Positions 10,181 to 22,125 of a stretch of 64,000 nucleotides of DNA are shown piece by piece. Each line of letters starts with the position of its first letter. The first letter of the stretch is position 1. The notes under the pieces are model-generated. The model ran no database searches, had not been told where the DNA came from, and worked only from the letters and a program-made list of their open reading frames with translations. This DNA is from Halichoerus grypus (lineage: Eukaryota > Chordata > Mammalia > Carnivora > Phocidae), in NCBI RefSeq assembly GCF_964656455.1, contig NC_135717.1:140320308-140384307 (forward strand). The letters are read 5' to 3'. A program made the position numbers and the translations under genes.

Positions 10181-12720
10181 TTTCAGTGTTTGTCACATTG
10201 GGGACCCTGATAGCATGTTTTTGTGAGGGTTCATGAGTATCAAGACACCATTTTTAAAAATTTTCTTCATTTCAACAATAATATGAAAATGTATATATTT
10301 TACCATTAATGAATATAAAACAGCTACTTGGCAGTGAGCACTCAAAAATGAAAAACATTTTAAGAGAATACAACTTTAGTTGTTAAGTCATGATTTCTCA
10401 AACTACCCTCCCTCCCTCAACTCTCCTTGAGGAATCCTCAAACATTTTTTTGCCTTTTTGTTTTTTAGGTCTTTTTTGAGGGGGCTGGGAGGAAGGTGAC
10501 TGCACATGACTCGTGCTTATAAAACTGTATCCTGCACGGCCATAGAATATTCCTTATAGACTCTTGAATATTTTTCATTAATTTTTCAAATTCCAGGTTG
10601 TATTATTTATTTTCACAAGCACTAATGATGTTTAAGAGCCACATGTTACAACATCAACAGGTGTAAAGAAACATCTAGGCATGAACTCTTGAGTTTGAAT
10701 CATATCACTATTCATTCTGGGAAATTTTATTTGGCCAACCAACCATTAGGAACCAATGTAAGCATCTGAAACAAGAGCAGTTATTTGGTTAAATGATTCT
10801 TAGAGAAGATAATTCTTGCTGTTTTATGCATTTAATATTATTATTACTTAATTTTACCCAGACCGCTGAGTTCTCTTTTATATATTATTATTTGCTCCTG
10901 GTTTACATACATTTTAATGAGTTCCCTGAAGCCTGCTGTGATAATATCTTTGTCCCTTTCATGTGCTAGTACAGTATGCTTTTATTTGACAAATAGCTTT
11001 TTTCAACTGACATTTTAATGCCACATTCACAAGAAATCAAGCAGAAATGCTAAATACAATTTGTTTTGTCAGTGAGGTAGGGTTCTAAAGAGATTTCCAT
11101 CAGAAAAGCTATATGAAGGAGATAATACATGAAAGATGGGAAAATATAATTACCTCACTTCTTAGTATTTACACAAGATAATATAACCGGTTGCGAATAG
11201 AAAAAAATATATATTCTTTTGAAGACAACATTACGTCATCCTTGAGAGACTAATACTCAACTTTATTAAGATTCAACAATAGAAATCCTCTCTGCAAATT
11301 ATCCTAAAATTTCTCATTTGTAGTGTCTGCTTTTTAGGTGTGTATTCTGTTCCTAAATGTTCCTATTTTTAATATAAAGGCTCTTAAGTTACATGAAGGA
11401 CTAATTTTCCCCAATCTTCTTTTTCATGAGCTATGAAGGAGAATGTCAAGGGGGGAAATGTTACCATATCTTTAAGCTCCTACTCATTTCTTTTTAATGT
11501 TTCTTTTAGGGTGTAGCAAATCAGAGAAGTTTGTTTTGGTTGTAAAACCAAAACTATAGAGTCCAATAAATCAAAGACAACTAATAATTATAGTTTTATG
11601 GGTAAATTGTTGTAGTAGGTTAATATGTTTCTCAAAAGAAAAAGAACAGGGGTGGCAGATGCTCATCTATAAATGGCAATGAGTAACGTGAAACCAAGAA
11701 CACAGGTAAATACACCCACTAATGGCTTCAGAACAATTTAAACCACAGCAGCGAAAAAAATTCTTACATCCATAAGTAGATAAAGTAATCAAGAATATTG
11801 TTCAAGTACTGTTTCTATTTTATTAGGCTTCACAAAATATATTATGTGCATAACTAAAGCCATAATGCTGACTTACGTTCTTATTTAAAATGTATTCTTG
11901 AAAAATTAAGAAACTTCTCATATTCTTTTTATGTTTAAACACACTATTTTTCCACAATTGTGTTTGAGTGTTGAGTCTGAGGTTTTTTCTTTTTTAATAT
12001 TTTATATATAGAATTATAACATTAATTTTAGTAGTAATTAAAAATTAACATGAAAATATAAAAAGGAATCTAAAATCTCCTGTTATAAAGGATGATGGCC
12101 ACTGAATACCACTTGTAATGCAACTTGACTAACAGAAAAATATATGAGTATGTCTAGCAATGAATACATGATAAGTACAAACTCCGGATAGAGTCAGATG
12201 TTAAAATTCCTTTCTGGAACTCAATCCTCTTGGCAAACATGAGTATCGTGTAACTCTTTGTTTTAATTGGAGAAAAGTGCTCAGGTAAAAGGATAATTTT
12301 TACTTTCATCTCTTTCCAAAAATGTATGTGCTCCTATTTTGAGATGCAAAATGGAAAAAAAATTGAATAGAATTAAGTATCTCATTGTCCAACAGACTGA
12401 ATAAATAATGAGAAAATAAATACAAAGCGATGCTCAAATATAACTTTGAACATAATGCTTTGTAAGGTTGTAAGAATTTTCCAAATGCCTTCCATTTTCA
12501 TCCTCTTAAATTTTTCAGAATCTCTTAAGATATCATAGATAAATAATAATGCTTCCATTGTAATGGTAGCCTATCTTCTGAAAGCAATTCCTGCTGTTTT
12601 ATGTAATGGACCTACCAGTATACAGAGTGACATACAAACTGACCAAGACAGACTTAGGGAACTAAGTGCGCATCTGTGCAAGAATAGCAATTTGTCTAGT
12701 TTTAGGACTTTTGTCTTCAA
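10181..12720. other. Long unassigned AT-rich stretch
   Basis: About 2.5 kb with no recognised gene or repeat. Low GC throughout, with AT-rich patches at 11980-12070 and 12360-12420. The segment near 10170-10270 has the feel of a decayed DNA transposon but no diagnostic block was found. Confidence 0.4.
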
Positions 12721-12860
12721 AATGCTTTATAGGCCTCAAGAAATTCTAATGACACCCCTGAGAGATAATTTGCTCTTATCAACAGTTTATGGCAAAGAAA
12801 CTGATGGCTAACTAATGTGCCCAAGGCTAAAGAAAGTCAGATGAGGATTTTCTGCCTCAA
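12720..12860 (-). repeat. Possible MIR fragment, antisense
   Basis: The weak series aaagaaactgatggctaact (12794), tgtgcccaaggctaaagaaa (12816) and agatgaggattttctgcc resembles a reversed MIR core. It overlaps the end of an 82-codon frame that starts at 12563 and is not otherwise supported. Confidence 0.4.
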
Positions 12861-13023
12861 GTTGTCAGTTCAATTGATTATTGGCAATGCACTTTTTCTT
12901 TTAGGAATGCGGCATCACTTGTTTTTGCCACTCTATACTCACAGCTATACTTGTACTTGAGATTACACTTCTATTTTAAAATTCCTATTTCTGTCACTAA
13001 CAGCTTTTTGAAAGTTTTTCTCC

Positions 13024-13215
13024 TTTTTTTTTTTTTTTTATCAAACTTGATTTTATTCCAAAAAGTTAAACTAGAAAGTTGTACTAAAAACTGCTTGGTC
13101 ATGTTTAAATTAGGCAAAACTTGACATAAATAACAACTGGCAAGTGGTAGAAAATTCTTCAAGCTCTGGGTCCAGAGAATAGATAACTCAGACCTAGGTT
13201 TCCCCCAAAGCACAG
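13024..13215 (-). pseudogene. Candidate retrocopy of an mRNA 3' end (minus strand)
   Basis: Read on the minus strand, a polyadenylation signal AATAAA (complement of 13052-13057) is followed 12 bases later by an uninterrupted run of 16 A (complement of 13024-13039). This is how an L1-retrotransposed mRNA 3' end looks. The upstream sequence is not a repeat I recognise and I could not name the parent gene. No target-site duplication was found, so the 5' limit is unknown. The 80-codon frame reading through it ends in lysines encoded by the poly-A tract and is not evidence of coding. Confidence 0.5.
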
Positions 13216-13454
13216 TCTGAATGTGGGAAGAGAGTTTTAACTTTAAAAAGTGAGGATGTGTAGAGACAAGAGAACAAGTGGCTTGAAATTCTGACCCTCC
13301 CTTTTGAAGAAACTACATCTGAACTAGAAAAACAGTATCAAAATCGAGGGAATTCAGTCTGTGTTCCACTTTATGTTGGTGTTTGAAAACAATAGGCTCT
13401 TCTTTAATACGTTACTGCTAAAGCATGGGAGAAACCTTTGTGAATCAATACCAG

Positions 13455-13625
13455 TTTATTTTAAAAATAATTTATTGATGAATTCACAACATTGTATTTA
13501 CTATCTTCTAGGCCAGACACCATTAGGAGCACTGAAGTTACAGTAATAAATGATATGGACCTAGACCTTAAGAAGCTCAGTCAGTCTAAGAGGGATGAAG
13601 AGGAGAAAGGAAAAAGAAATAAAGT
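13455..13625 (-). mobile_element. L2 LINE 3' end, antisense
   Basis: The plus strand shows the reversed L2 tail: tttattgatgaattcacaac, then ctaggccagacaccattagg (13510), a cagtaataaatgatatggac block and ccttaagaagctcagtcagt (13567), matching the reversed 'size, duration, amount' tail of L2. Diverged. Confidence 0.7.
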
Positions 13626-13744
13626 CTAATCAGTTTGGGCTACGAGAGTACAAAGTAGTAATGACTTTTATAGACATTAAATATTTTAGATTGGAAAACT
13701 CGATCCTGAAGAATGAATGTTTATTAAATACCTAGGATATTTCT

Positions 13745-14195
13745 TTCCCAGGATGCCGTAACAGATTATCACAAATTTGGATGGCTTAAAACAACAACTT
13801 GGTTCTCTTATAGTTTGGGAGGGCGGAAATCCAAAATCAACTTGTTGAGTTAAGCCGTGCTCCCTGTGAACGCCCTTAGGGAAGGATCTTACCTGGCCTC
13901 TTCTAGCTTCTGGAAGCCCCAGGCTTTCCTTGCTTTGTGACAGCAGAACTCCATTCTCAGCCTCTACCTGCACATGGCTGCTCTCCCTCTGTGTCTGTGT
14001 CTCCTTTCCTCTTCTATTAAGGATACCAGTCCTATTGGATTTAGGGTCCATTCTACTCCAGTATGGTCTCACCTTAACTTAATCACATCTGCAAAGACCC
14101 TATTCCCAAATAAGGTCACATTTACAGGTATCAGGGGTTAGGACTTCAACATAGCTTTTCAGAGCAGAGAATTCAACGCACAATACTATCAGCTA
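13745..14195 (-). mobile_element. Solo LTR of MaLR class (MLT1-like), antisense
   Basis: Ordered plus-strand landmarks are ggatggcttaaaacaacaac (13780), ctcttctagcttctggaagc (13898), aaggataccagtcctattgg (14020), atctgcaaagaccctattcc (14087) and aaataaggtcacatttacag (14108), ending near caacgcacaatac. This is nearly full length for the LTR. No second LTR or internal region was seen. A 128-codon minus-strand frame crosses it; MaLR LTRs are non-coding. Confidence 0.92.
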
Positions 14196-14442
14196 GGTGC
14201 TCATTAAAACACCAGATTCCCGTCCTTCTTGGTTTAAAAAGTAATTATGGTTTAATTTAAAAATCAGACAATAAAATAATTCATCATAAGTTTTTACAGT
14301 TCACAGTTCTCTCTATATGGGCTTTTATATATTCAGTTCTCAGTATTTCATTATTATCTATAGCATTTATTCTTCTGTCTTTAAATAATAAAAGGATTAT
14401 CTTCCCTGAACAAGGAAAAAAGATAAACTAGATTTAAGCAGC
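14196..14442. other. Unassigned AT-rich sequence
   Basis: No feature recognised. Confidence 0.35.
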
Positions 14443-14652
14443 AATTAAAGACGGGGATAGGGGTGCCTGGGTGGCTCAGTGGGTTAAGCGTCTACCTTCG
14501 GCTCAGGTCACGATCCCAGGGTCCTGGAATGGAGCCTCACGTTGGGCTCAGTGGGGAGTCTGCTTCTCCCTCTCCCTCTCCCTCTGTGTTCTCTCATTCT
14601 CTCTCTCTCAAGTAAATAAATAAATAATTTTTAAAAATTAAAGATGGGGATA
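14443..14652 (+). mobile_element. Can-SINE (SINEC), with TSD
   Basis: The element (14460-14635) runs forward: gggtgcctgggtggctcagt, A-box-like start, cgatcccagg in the B-box region, a (CCCTCT)n body at about 14567-14585, and an AAATAAATAAATAA-type tail. Target-site duplications aattaaagacggggata (14443-14459) and aattaaagatggggata (14636-14652) differ at one base. The short, non-homopolymeric tail suggests it is older than the copy at 27 kb. Confidence 0.97.
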
Positions 14653-15261
14653 AAAAAAGAGCAATGGCCTTAAAACACACTAATCAGGGATACTGTGGCA
14701 TCACTTCCTCTGGTAATTTGTTTAAAGAGGTAAACTAATGAAATGGGATGATGAAATCTTGCCCACAGCTGAGGAAGGATCTCCTGGAATTATTAATTCA
14801 TATCAAATCATATTAAATAATCTTCTGGAATAACTTCAATGGCAATAATTTGAATGTAATAAAATCTGAAATTTTTTAAAATAATAGGACACACATGAGC
14901 AGGAATGTTTACATAAAACTGACAAATTTTATCTGTAATACATGTATAGTGCATTACATTTAAAAATGCATGTACCACCTAAAAATATACTATTTTATAA
15001 TAGTTGAGTTTCCTATAGTCTCTAAGAATGCATAAATGGTACCTAAAAATATTTTCAACTTTTTGCTTCCTTTAGTTGAATGTTACAAACTTACTGTATT
15101 CAACAAATTCCAAACTCTACCCTAGATCCTACAGAGACATTTTCCATGACATTGAGAAGTATATTATTACTCTCAGTGCTTTATCTGTGTAAATACAGGC
15201 CTTAAGAAATTTTACCAAGGTCAGAATTGTGAGACAGAATGGATATTTCAGGAAAATGGAA
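14653..15261. other. Unassigned AT-rich sequence
   Basis: No gene or repeat recognised. Confidence 0.35.
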
Positions 15262-16015
15262 TAATAAATTCCTTAATTCAACAAATATCTGTGGAAAGCC
15301 TGCTGTATGTCCGGCAGTGGCCCAGGCACTGGGAACACAGCAGTGAACAGTGTGCCAAGCTCCTGCCTTCAAGTAGCTTAAATTCAGGTGGGCGCGGGAG
15401 GTACCACCAGATAAAATACAGGATGCCCTGTAAAATTTGAATTCTAGGTAAACAACAAATATGTTTTTAGTAGAACATTCAACACAGTATTTGGGACACA
15501 CTTGAATAATTATACAATGAATAAGCTTTCAGTATAAGTAATGACAAGTCGTAATATTTTAGTGTAAGTACGTCTGATGTAATATTTAGGCCACACTTCA
15601 ACTACAAAGTTTTTTGTTGTTCATCCAAAATTCAAAATTAACTGTGTACCCTGTATTAAATATGATGATATAAGGATGGGGTTCAACAGAAAACAAACGC
15701 ACAATAAAGAAGTATGCCATTGGTGATAAGTGCTATGTAGGAAAATTAAGTAGGGCTGGCAGAATTGGTATGCAAGTGTAGAGGGGGTTCACCAAGAAAT
15801 AGCACAGGGAAGCCCTCTCCAAGCAGGCGGCATTTGAGCAGAGGCCTGAAGGAAATGAGGGTGTGATCCATGCCACCGACTGACTGGGGGAAGAGCTTTC
15901 CTGGCTAAGGAGACAGATAGTAAATATCCCTGAGGCAGGAATATTGCAGGGTTCCCAGGGAACCAAGAGAGTCCAGTGTGCTTCAGTAGAGGGAGCAGAG
16001 GATAGGCAAAATTTT
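15262..16015 (-). mobile_element. L2 LINE 3' part, antisense, split by a DNA transposon
   Basis: The reversed L2 tail (caacaaatatctgtggaaag, gtggcccaggcactgggaac, cacagcagtgaacagtg) runs from about 15280 to 15400. It resumes near 15672 with ggttcaacagaaaacaaac, ggtgataagtgctatgtagg (15721), gcatttgagcagaggcctga (15830), tgggggaagagctttcctgg (15884) and ccctgaggcaggaatattgc (15929). The 265-bp interruption is a separate hairpin-like element. The 120- and 99-codon frames here are L2/transposon artefacts. Confidence 0.92.
15407..15665. mobile_element. Old hairpin-type DNA transposon (MITE) inside L2
   Basis: The left end (ccagataaaatacaggatgc) and right end (gtaccctgtattaaatatg) are diverged inverted copies, sharing the complement of aatacagg and, further in, of tttgaatt. 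The middle also has inverted similarity (gtatttgggacacactt versus aatatttaggccacactt). It is non-autonomous with no coding capacity. I recognise it as a common ancient mammalian repeat whose ends carry the 'ccagataaaatacagg' motif, but I am unsure of the family name. Confidence 0.75.
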
Positions 16016-16154
16016 ATTACCCTTTCAGAATTTGTTATGAGCCAGAATTCTTTGGCATTACTCAAAATATAACCTTTAGTTGTATGCTTGTCCATCTCTC
16101 TGTGTGTCTATTAGTCTCTCTGTCTTTATCTCTGCTGCTTTGCAAATGTATGCA

Positions 16155-16157
<3 letters not shown>

Positions 16158-16185
<28 letters not shown>
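16158..16185 (+). repeat. (GT)14 microsatellite
   Basis: Pure GT repeat flanked by imperfect units (tttgtgtatgtatttt). A long pure run of this size is usually polymorphic. Confidence 0.97.
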
Positions 16186-16188
<3 letters not shown>

Positions 16189-16189
16189 T

Positions 16190-17884
16190 GTATGTATTTT
16201 ACTTATAGACTAAACACAAAGTAATCTCTGCTGTGAGAAAAAATAATGAGCAACTTAATTAATCTGGGCCTTATTTACACTGTGTTGTCAATTTTGATCA
16301 TTTGCTTATTTAACTAAAATGTTCTGCTTTCATTACAGTCATTAGCTTCCATCTATAAATAATAACGTATTCACATTCCATAAGTATGTTTGAGTTCCAC
16401 ACATTTTGTCTTTCGCAGCAGAGACTAAGACACGGGGAGTATTTTTATTTAATGAAACCTCTAATCAAACCCTGTGGATTCACTAGCAATTGGTTAACCT
16501 TCAAAATTACACCACAACTCAGGACCGTAATGCCCAAATTTGTTAATTTCATTCTTTGTTTTGAAAATCAGCCTCCATTTGACATTCTGCCACACTGTCT
16601 ACTGCCTAGCCCTTGCCTCTGCCGCCCTTCTCTCTACACAGCTGGGGTCTATGTGGCCCCAACATGGGGAGGCAGCCCTGTTCCCAATTTTAAACAAAGG
16701 GATTTAAATAGCTCTAGATCCAGGGGACACTTGCACATCATTTGTGTTCAAGTTCTGCTTCCATCTTTGTGTCTAAAGCTCTGGCTCAGTAGCTTCCCAA
16801 AACCACAACCCCTAGAAACCTGGAGCTCTACCTCTCTCTTGTTACTGATTCTTTTTAAAACCGACTTCTTCTCTGATCTCTGGCCTGGTTGTTGAGATCA
16901 TTTTACCTACTGATAAAACTTTCTGAATAAAATGTTTGTGGATTAATAACCATTCTTCATCTCCGTGTTTTGCTCATGCATGAGTTGGGACATCCCAAAT
17001 CAACTTCTCAGGTTCCTATCACTGAGCTTACGTTTAGACTTGTGTCCATGCTTCTTGACATAAGCCATGGTTTGCCTGATAGACTGAACTATCTCTGAGC
17101 ATAGGCATCTGGATCGGCTCTTAGTGTACACAAAGCTCAATTTGTGAATGTGATTCCAGATCCTATCATCCCATCTACCCTCATTGGATTTTGCAGGGCC
17201 AGGACACTTGGGCATAAGCTAGGCTCCTCCCTTTTTCCCCACTAATGGGACTGGTTAGATATTTCTCTTTACTTCTTACTTTCCAAAGAGTGAGAATAAA
17301 ACGAAAATCATTATGTACTTTACTCTGAATTCTCAAGTCAAAAACATAAGTATCCTACATCTCAAAGATCTCTAATTAGAGGCACTGTGCCTGTATTGTT
17401 GCATATTTCCAGAACCAGCCATTAGAAAAGCCCTATATTTGCAAAAACTAGAAACTTAACTAAAACATTTCTAATCTCCTCACTTTTAGGTACTTTTGCA
17501 GAAGAGATAACATGAGTTCCTCCCTCTCAATTCCTCCAACCCCTGGCTTCCTAGACAAAAATCATCGAGGCTTCTGATTTGAGAGTAAATTTCTCTCTCT
17601 GGTCTGTGGACCCACTCTCCACCTTTGTTATACCTCTTTTGAGTTTTTCCCGTTCTATCCATTAGAACTTCTTTTTGTGCTGGTCCAACCAGGCTTCTCT
17701 GTCTGGCTCTGGCAGACATTAAGCTCTTTCTTCCTAGCAAGTGTCTGTCTCTGAAGTCTGATGCACAGTTAAGCCAAAGGACCCTCTGTCCATGTAAGTA
17801 AACAGCCATCCTTGACTAGGTCTCCAGATGAGGCACATAATTGTCCTTCTTGCTGTGGGGAAGTGCTTCTGATGCTTTAATATT
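16190..17884. other. Unassigned region with the longest non-repeat frames
   Basis: Frames of 169 codons (+, 16386-16895) and 107 codons (-, 17486-17809) occur in slightly less AT-rich DNA. Neither has a signal peptide, domain or recognisable motif. A ctgataaaactttctgaataaaatg segment (16910-16932) contains an AATAAA signal without a poly-A run. Together with the pyrimidine-rich text before it, this faintly recalls the 3' part of a retroviral-type LTR, but no terminal or duplicated structure was found. Confidence 0.35.
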
Positions 17885-18015
17885 TGTGTTCTAGATCTAA
17901 AATTTCTACTATTAGTTGTGTCAACCTAACCCCAAGTCTCAGTTTCCTCATTTGCAAAAGGAGGATATTGACTATTTGATCTCCAAGGTCACCTACACTC
18001 CTGCAGTCTGTGATG
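17885..18015 (+). repeat. MIR fragment
   Basis: The core aagtctcagtttcctcattt (17934) followed by gcaaaaggaggatattgac and ctccaaggtcacctacactc is the forward MIR order. Only the central part is present. Confidence 0.75.
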
Positions 18016-18529
18016 CAACATTCATCACATTTGGCAGATCCTCTCCTCTTTACAAAACTCAAGTCTATTGGATCAGACAGAGGGCATGAAAATGATGGCA
18101 GGCATGATTTTGTTCTATCAGGATTTCTATTGTAATTGTCATATACTCATTTTTTAGGACACCTTAAGAGGAAAAAACTATGCAAATTAAAGATAAATAC
18201 ATATTACATAATTATAAACCATTAATTATATCAGCTTTAAGAATAGAGAGAATATTACTAAAATTTTCTAAAAAGAAATCTAGTGACTTTTATATATTGT
18301 TATTTTTATGTGTCTGTTAATTCTTTACTGCTTTATTTGGAAGAGAATACATATACAGTTTTAAGTTTTTCAAAATTAAGCAGATGAGAAGAAATGTAAT
18401 TGTGATTCCTGTTCATCTGTTTTTGGAGGTTGACATGTAAATCATTCACTGTGAGTCTTTTCATAAGAATGTTAAGTTTGAGGAATATTTGTATTATAAG
18501 CCTCACACTCCAGATTGGTTCTAAATTAA

Positions 18530-18626
18530 TAATGTTTATGGGTGTTACATATAAGTGACGAATCACTAAATTCTACTCCTGAAACCAATATTACACTATA
18601 AGTTAACCAGAATTTAAATAAAAACT
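18530..18626 (+). mobile_element. L1 3' end (carnivore lineage type), strongly truncated
   Basis: The block gggtgttacatataagtgac, then gaatcactaaattctactcc (18560) and tgaaaccaatattacactat (18581), then gaatttaaataaaaac (18610), matches the characteristic last ~100 bases of an L1 3' end seen in carnivores. The tail has decayed into the AT palindrome that follows. Only the terminal part was inserted or survives. Confidence 0.75.
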
Positions 18627-18636
18627 TTTAATTAAG

Positions 18637-18658
18637 TAATTAACTAATTAGTTAATTA
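18637..18658. repeat. 22-bp perfect AT palindrome
   Basis: The sequence taattaactaa is followed directly by its exact reverse complement ttagttaatta. It sits in the decayed A-tail region after the L1 3' end. Confidence 0.95.
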
Positions 18659-18659
18659 A

Positions 18660-20074
18660 TTATGTTTAAAGAACTAATTTGAAAATGAAAGCTCATCTAG
18701 TCACATTATCTGGACAATCCCAAATAACTAGAATTACTGGTTTCAAAATGAATTGGGATGATTTCTTAATTTTCTGTATAAATGTACACAATTTACCAGT
18801 GGGTTTGTCTTTATACCCTCATTTACTAGATCCATCCTGTTAATTCTTGAGTAAATCCTGATGAAGTGCAGATGCTTTAGGCAAGCCTCAGCCCAGCAGT
18901 GCAATGGGTTTGGAATGTCTTGCTATTACATGCCCAGCAAGTTTTAGTCCTGTCTTCATTCCTCAATTTCAGCCACAGTATTGACCAACCATGGAGCTTT
19001 TGTTTCAGGCTCCTGCTGGACCTGAACTTCCTTAGATAAAGCACCAGCTCCATTTGGTTATTATCAGTCCCAATTCTAGAGAAAAACAGACTATTTATTC
19101 CCACAGTATGGCCATGTGTCCTCCAGGAATGACCTCCTCTGCCCAGAGACAGAGCACTGCCACCCAACTAATTTTGACTTGAACTACTGCATGTCCTTTC
19201 ACAAGTGTGGCCAACTCAGACCATTAGGTTCAACACCCATAGTAACCACACAGATATTTCTCATTTTACACAGGATAACCCCATGGCTAGCTAGGTCTGC
19301 TTTCCAATTTCCAGGTTTTTGTCCATATCTCTCTCCATCACCTCTTGTTGCTGAAATGGCACTCTGACCCATTCTAACATTTCCAAATAGGAAGGAAAAT
19401 TACATAGTTGTTTGGGTCATTCATGATAGACTTGGGCATTCAATGGGGAAATAATTGAGATTGTTAATGAAAATTCCTCTTGTAAAATTAAATGATATTA
19501 AGCAAGGTACTAAGGTGATCAACCATGCAGTGCTTGCAAAGATAAATATGAATTATTTAAATAAAGACATAAACTTTGACAAGAGCAGTATGTACTTCTT
19601 GTTTTTCCTATGTTGTTAACTGAAGGGGATTATAAAAAGTTGAATGAAAATTGAAAATAATGTAACATAAAAATAAGCATTGGGACATTCAATATTATCA
19701 CATTACTCTTTCTGGCCCTTTTAGAAATAATGAGCTCATTTTAAAAATTGTGTGCTACTTTTCCCTGATTTGGTAATTTTTCACATTTAAATTTCAGAAC
19801 ATTAAAAAGTACTATTCACATGTTTTTCTGGGTCATTTTCTGAAATGTTTTTTGTACAAGTTTAAATGTTAATAGAGACAGAGGAACATCTTTAAAAATT
19901 AAAATTTGAGCATGTATTCTTGGCTTTTAAAACTGTTGCTTCCCATGAAAGATTTTTTTCCTAAGATTTCCGTAAGCTATCAATAGAACCATCAGATTAA
20001 GGCAGTCCACTTTCTGGTACTTACTGGTCACTGTCCAGTTCGAACTTAACGTCCTGACTATCATTTGAAGGGCA
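18660..20074. other. Unassigned AT-rich sequence
   Basis: Two opposite-strand frames overlap at 18877-19367 (96 and 83 codons) without any recognisable feature. No repeat recognised. Confidence 0.35.
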
Positions 20075-20320
20075 GAGCAATGATGAGAAAGAGCATGTTG
20101 ACTTCAAAGTCAGGAGAGCAAGGAGCTACTTCTCATTTCTTCACTCACCTCCTACTCTGTTCTCAGATCTTGCCCTCTCCAGCCCTAAAATTCTCTCATT
20201 TCTAAATGGTAAGAATATATCTTCTTTATTCAAGGGTCAATGTGAGGACGAAAGTAGACAATATATGTAAATTACTTAGTTCAGTGCCTAACCTGTAGTC
20301 GGAGCATAATAAAATTATTT
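20075..20320 (+). repeat. MIR
   Basis: Nearly whole element in forward order: aaagagcatgttgacttcaa (20089), tcaggagagcaaggagctac (the diverged B-box side), aaaattctctcatttctaaa (20186), tggtaagaatatatcttc, and the tail side attacttagttcagtgccta (20272) with gtagtcggagcataataaaa. Confidence 0.75.
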
Positions 20321-21959
20321 AAAATAACACATAAATTATGTACCTCTGGAAGAATTGAGGCAGATGTTGATAATGCAATGCTTGAATCTAATTCTACTCA
20401 TTCTTTTATTAAAAACCTTTTATATTTTCCACTATTTTTTCGAATCCTAATAAGCTGCCATTTAAAGCTAGAATCCATGGCTGCTTTTTGAAGTTAAAAA
20501 ATATTCTGTAAGATTCTACCTTAAGCCAGAATCATTTTTTGCATAAATATATATTCAGAAAATGTATATTCCTCCATATCCATCCTGGTTTAGATTTTCA
20601 AAAAGGTCTTGTACACATTGGCTTGCCCCTGCATGCTCATGAATACTTAAGCCACATGGTGTGACTTTATGGAAAGCTGACTATACTCAAAGGCAAGTGA
20701 CAAAGAAACTCAGCTATATTAGGGGGAAGAATTAAAAAGTCACATCAGTTCAAGTAAGAAGAATGCACAGGAGCCACCTAATAAATTCCTTTCCAACAGG
20801 GGACTAATTTAGGCTACAACCCAGAATCTCCAGCCCATTTAGCTCTTCTGATGTTAAGATTCCCTACAAAAGTTTCAAAATAAAGAAATTAAAAAACATT
20901 CAACATGCAATGACCGTAAAATAAGACTAATATAGAAACCACTGCCACAAGCTGTAAAGAACATGAGAAGGATATTACAACTGATTTCACCCTCTCCCTA
21001 TAACAGAGATTAATAGAGTAGTAATTTTTACTTTGATGTATAATCCATATTAAAGACACAGAGTGACTTAAATGGCACCTGTGATGTATGGAACTTTAGG
21101 TATAGCAAAGGTCCCTGAGCACAGGCACTAAAAATCTTAGAATTTTATAAGACAGTTGCCATGTATTTGTGGCATTATTTTGGGGAGATGTAGAATAAGA
21201 AGTTTAATCTAGCTTATTTTAAATTCCCATTAATACCCATTACCATCTCATTTAAATTATTATCTATATGTTGCTGTTTGAGTGAGCTACCTAGATGTTT
21301 TATATAGGTATATCAAATGAAATTAATGTAACAGAGTAGGATGATAGAAATGTCATTTTCAGATATTTGAATTGCTGTTTTCTTTCTTAATTACAGAAAT
21401 GTTCTCTATCAGCCACAAAACTAGAATATGTATGTTATAATATAAACATAAATAAATAACATTATTTTGAAGTGGCACAATAATTTCAAATAACTATTTG
21501 CAGTTGACATACACAGCAATGAAATATACTGAAGTGATAAAAGAGACTTAAGGTTGTAGTGGGTGCTATTAACATTGAACAGATCCATAGACATGAAAAA
21601 TGGGCCATTTGTCCTTTTTTGCTGACTCAGTGAGAATATCTTAAAAATAAGATCAATACTTTCAGATGGCTACTGATTATAATAGATGAAGAGAACCTTA
21701 AATTCACAGTATGGTATTTTGTGTCACTCATATTTGAGTCATTGTTACAAAAGTAAAACCTTCACTTCTTCAAAAATATATCTCCTGCTCTTTCAATTAA
21801 ATGAAGCATTTCAAAGATACTAATTTTAAATTTAACATTATATTATTGGGTCTTATAGGAAAACAGCCTGAGGATTTAGTACGTAGACATTTACCCATTT
21901 ATATAACATAATTATATTCAAACAAAAAAAAAAAGTAAGATTATGCCAATTACTTCTAT
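20321..21959. other. Unassigned AT-rich sequence
   Basis: No gene or repeat recognised over about 1.6 kb. Confidence 0.35.
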
Positions 21960-22125
21960 CTTCTTACATTGTAACAAACATCTGGATATCCTCCGCCATC
22001 TGTGTGTTTGACAACCACCAACCTCAATATGATTAACTGAGCATTTCATTTTTTATGTAAATGATTTGGCACCAAGGAGAAACAGATTTAATGATTATTA
22101 ATTAACCTCCTTGCAAGGAGAGTTC
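21960..22125. promoter_or_regulatory. Weak candidate regulatory block
   Basis: Unique-looking DNA with ccgccatctgtgtg, a gattaact element and the homeodomain-rich aatgattattaattaacctc (22091-22110). No repeat signature. Proposed only as a place to check conservation. Confidence 0.2.

Noticed and set aside
13686..14072. 128-codon minus-strand frame as a protein
   Set aside because: Lies almost wholly in an MLT1-type LTR, which is non-coding.
16386..16895. 169-codon plus-strand frame as a gene
   Set aside because: No recognisable domain and a composition like random translation; no supporting gene structure. Kept only as a finding.
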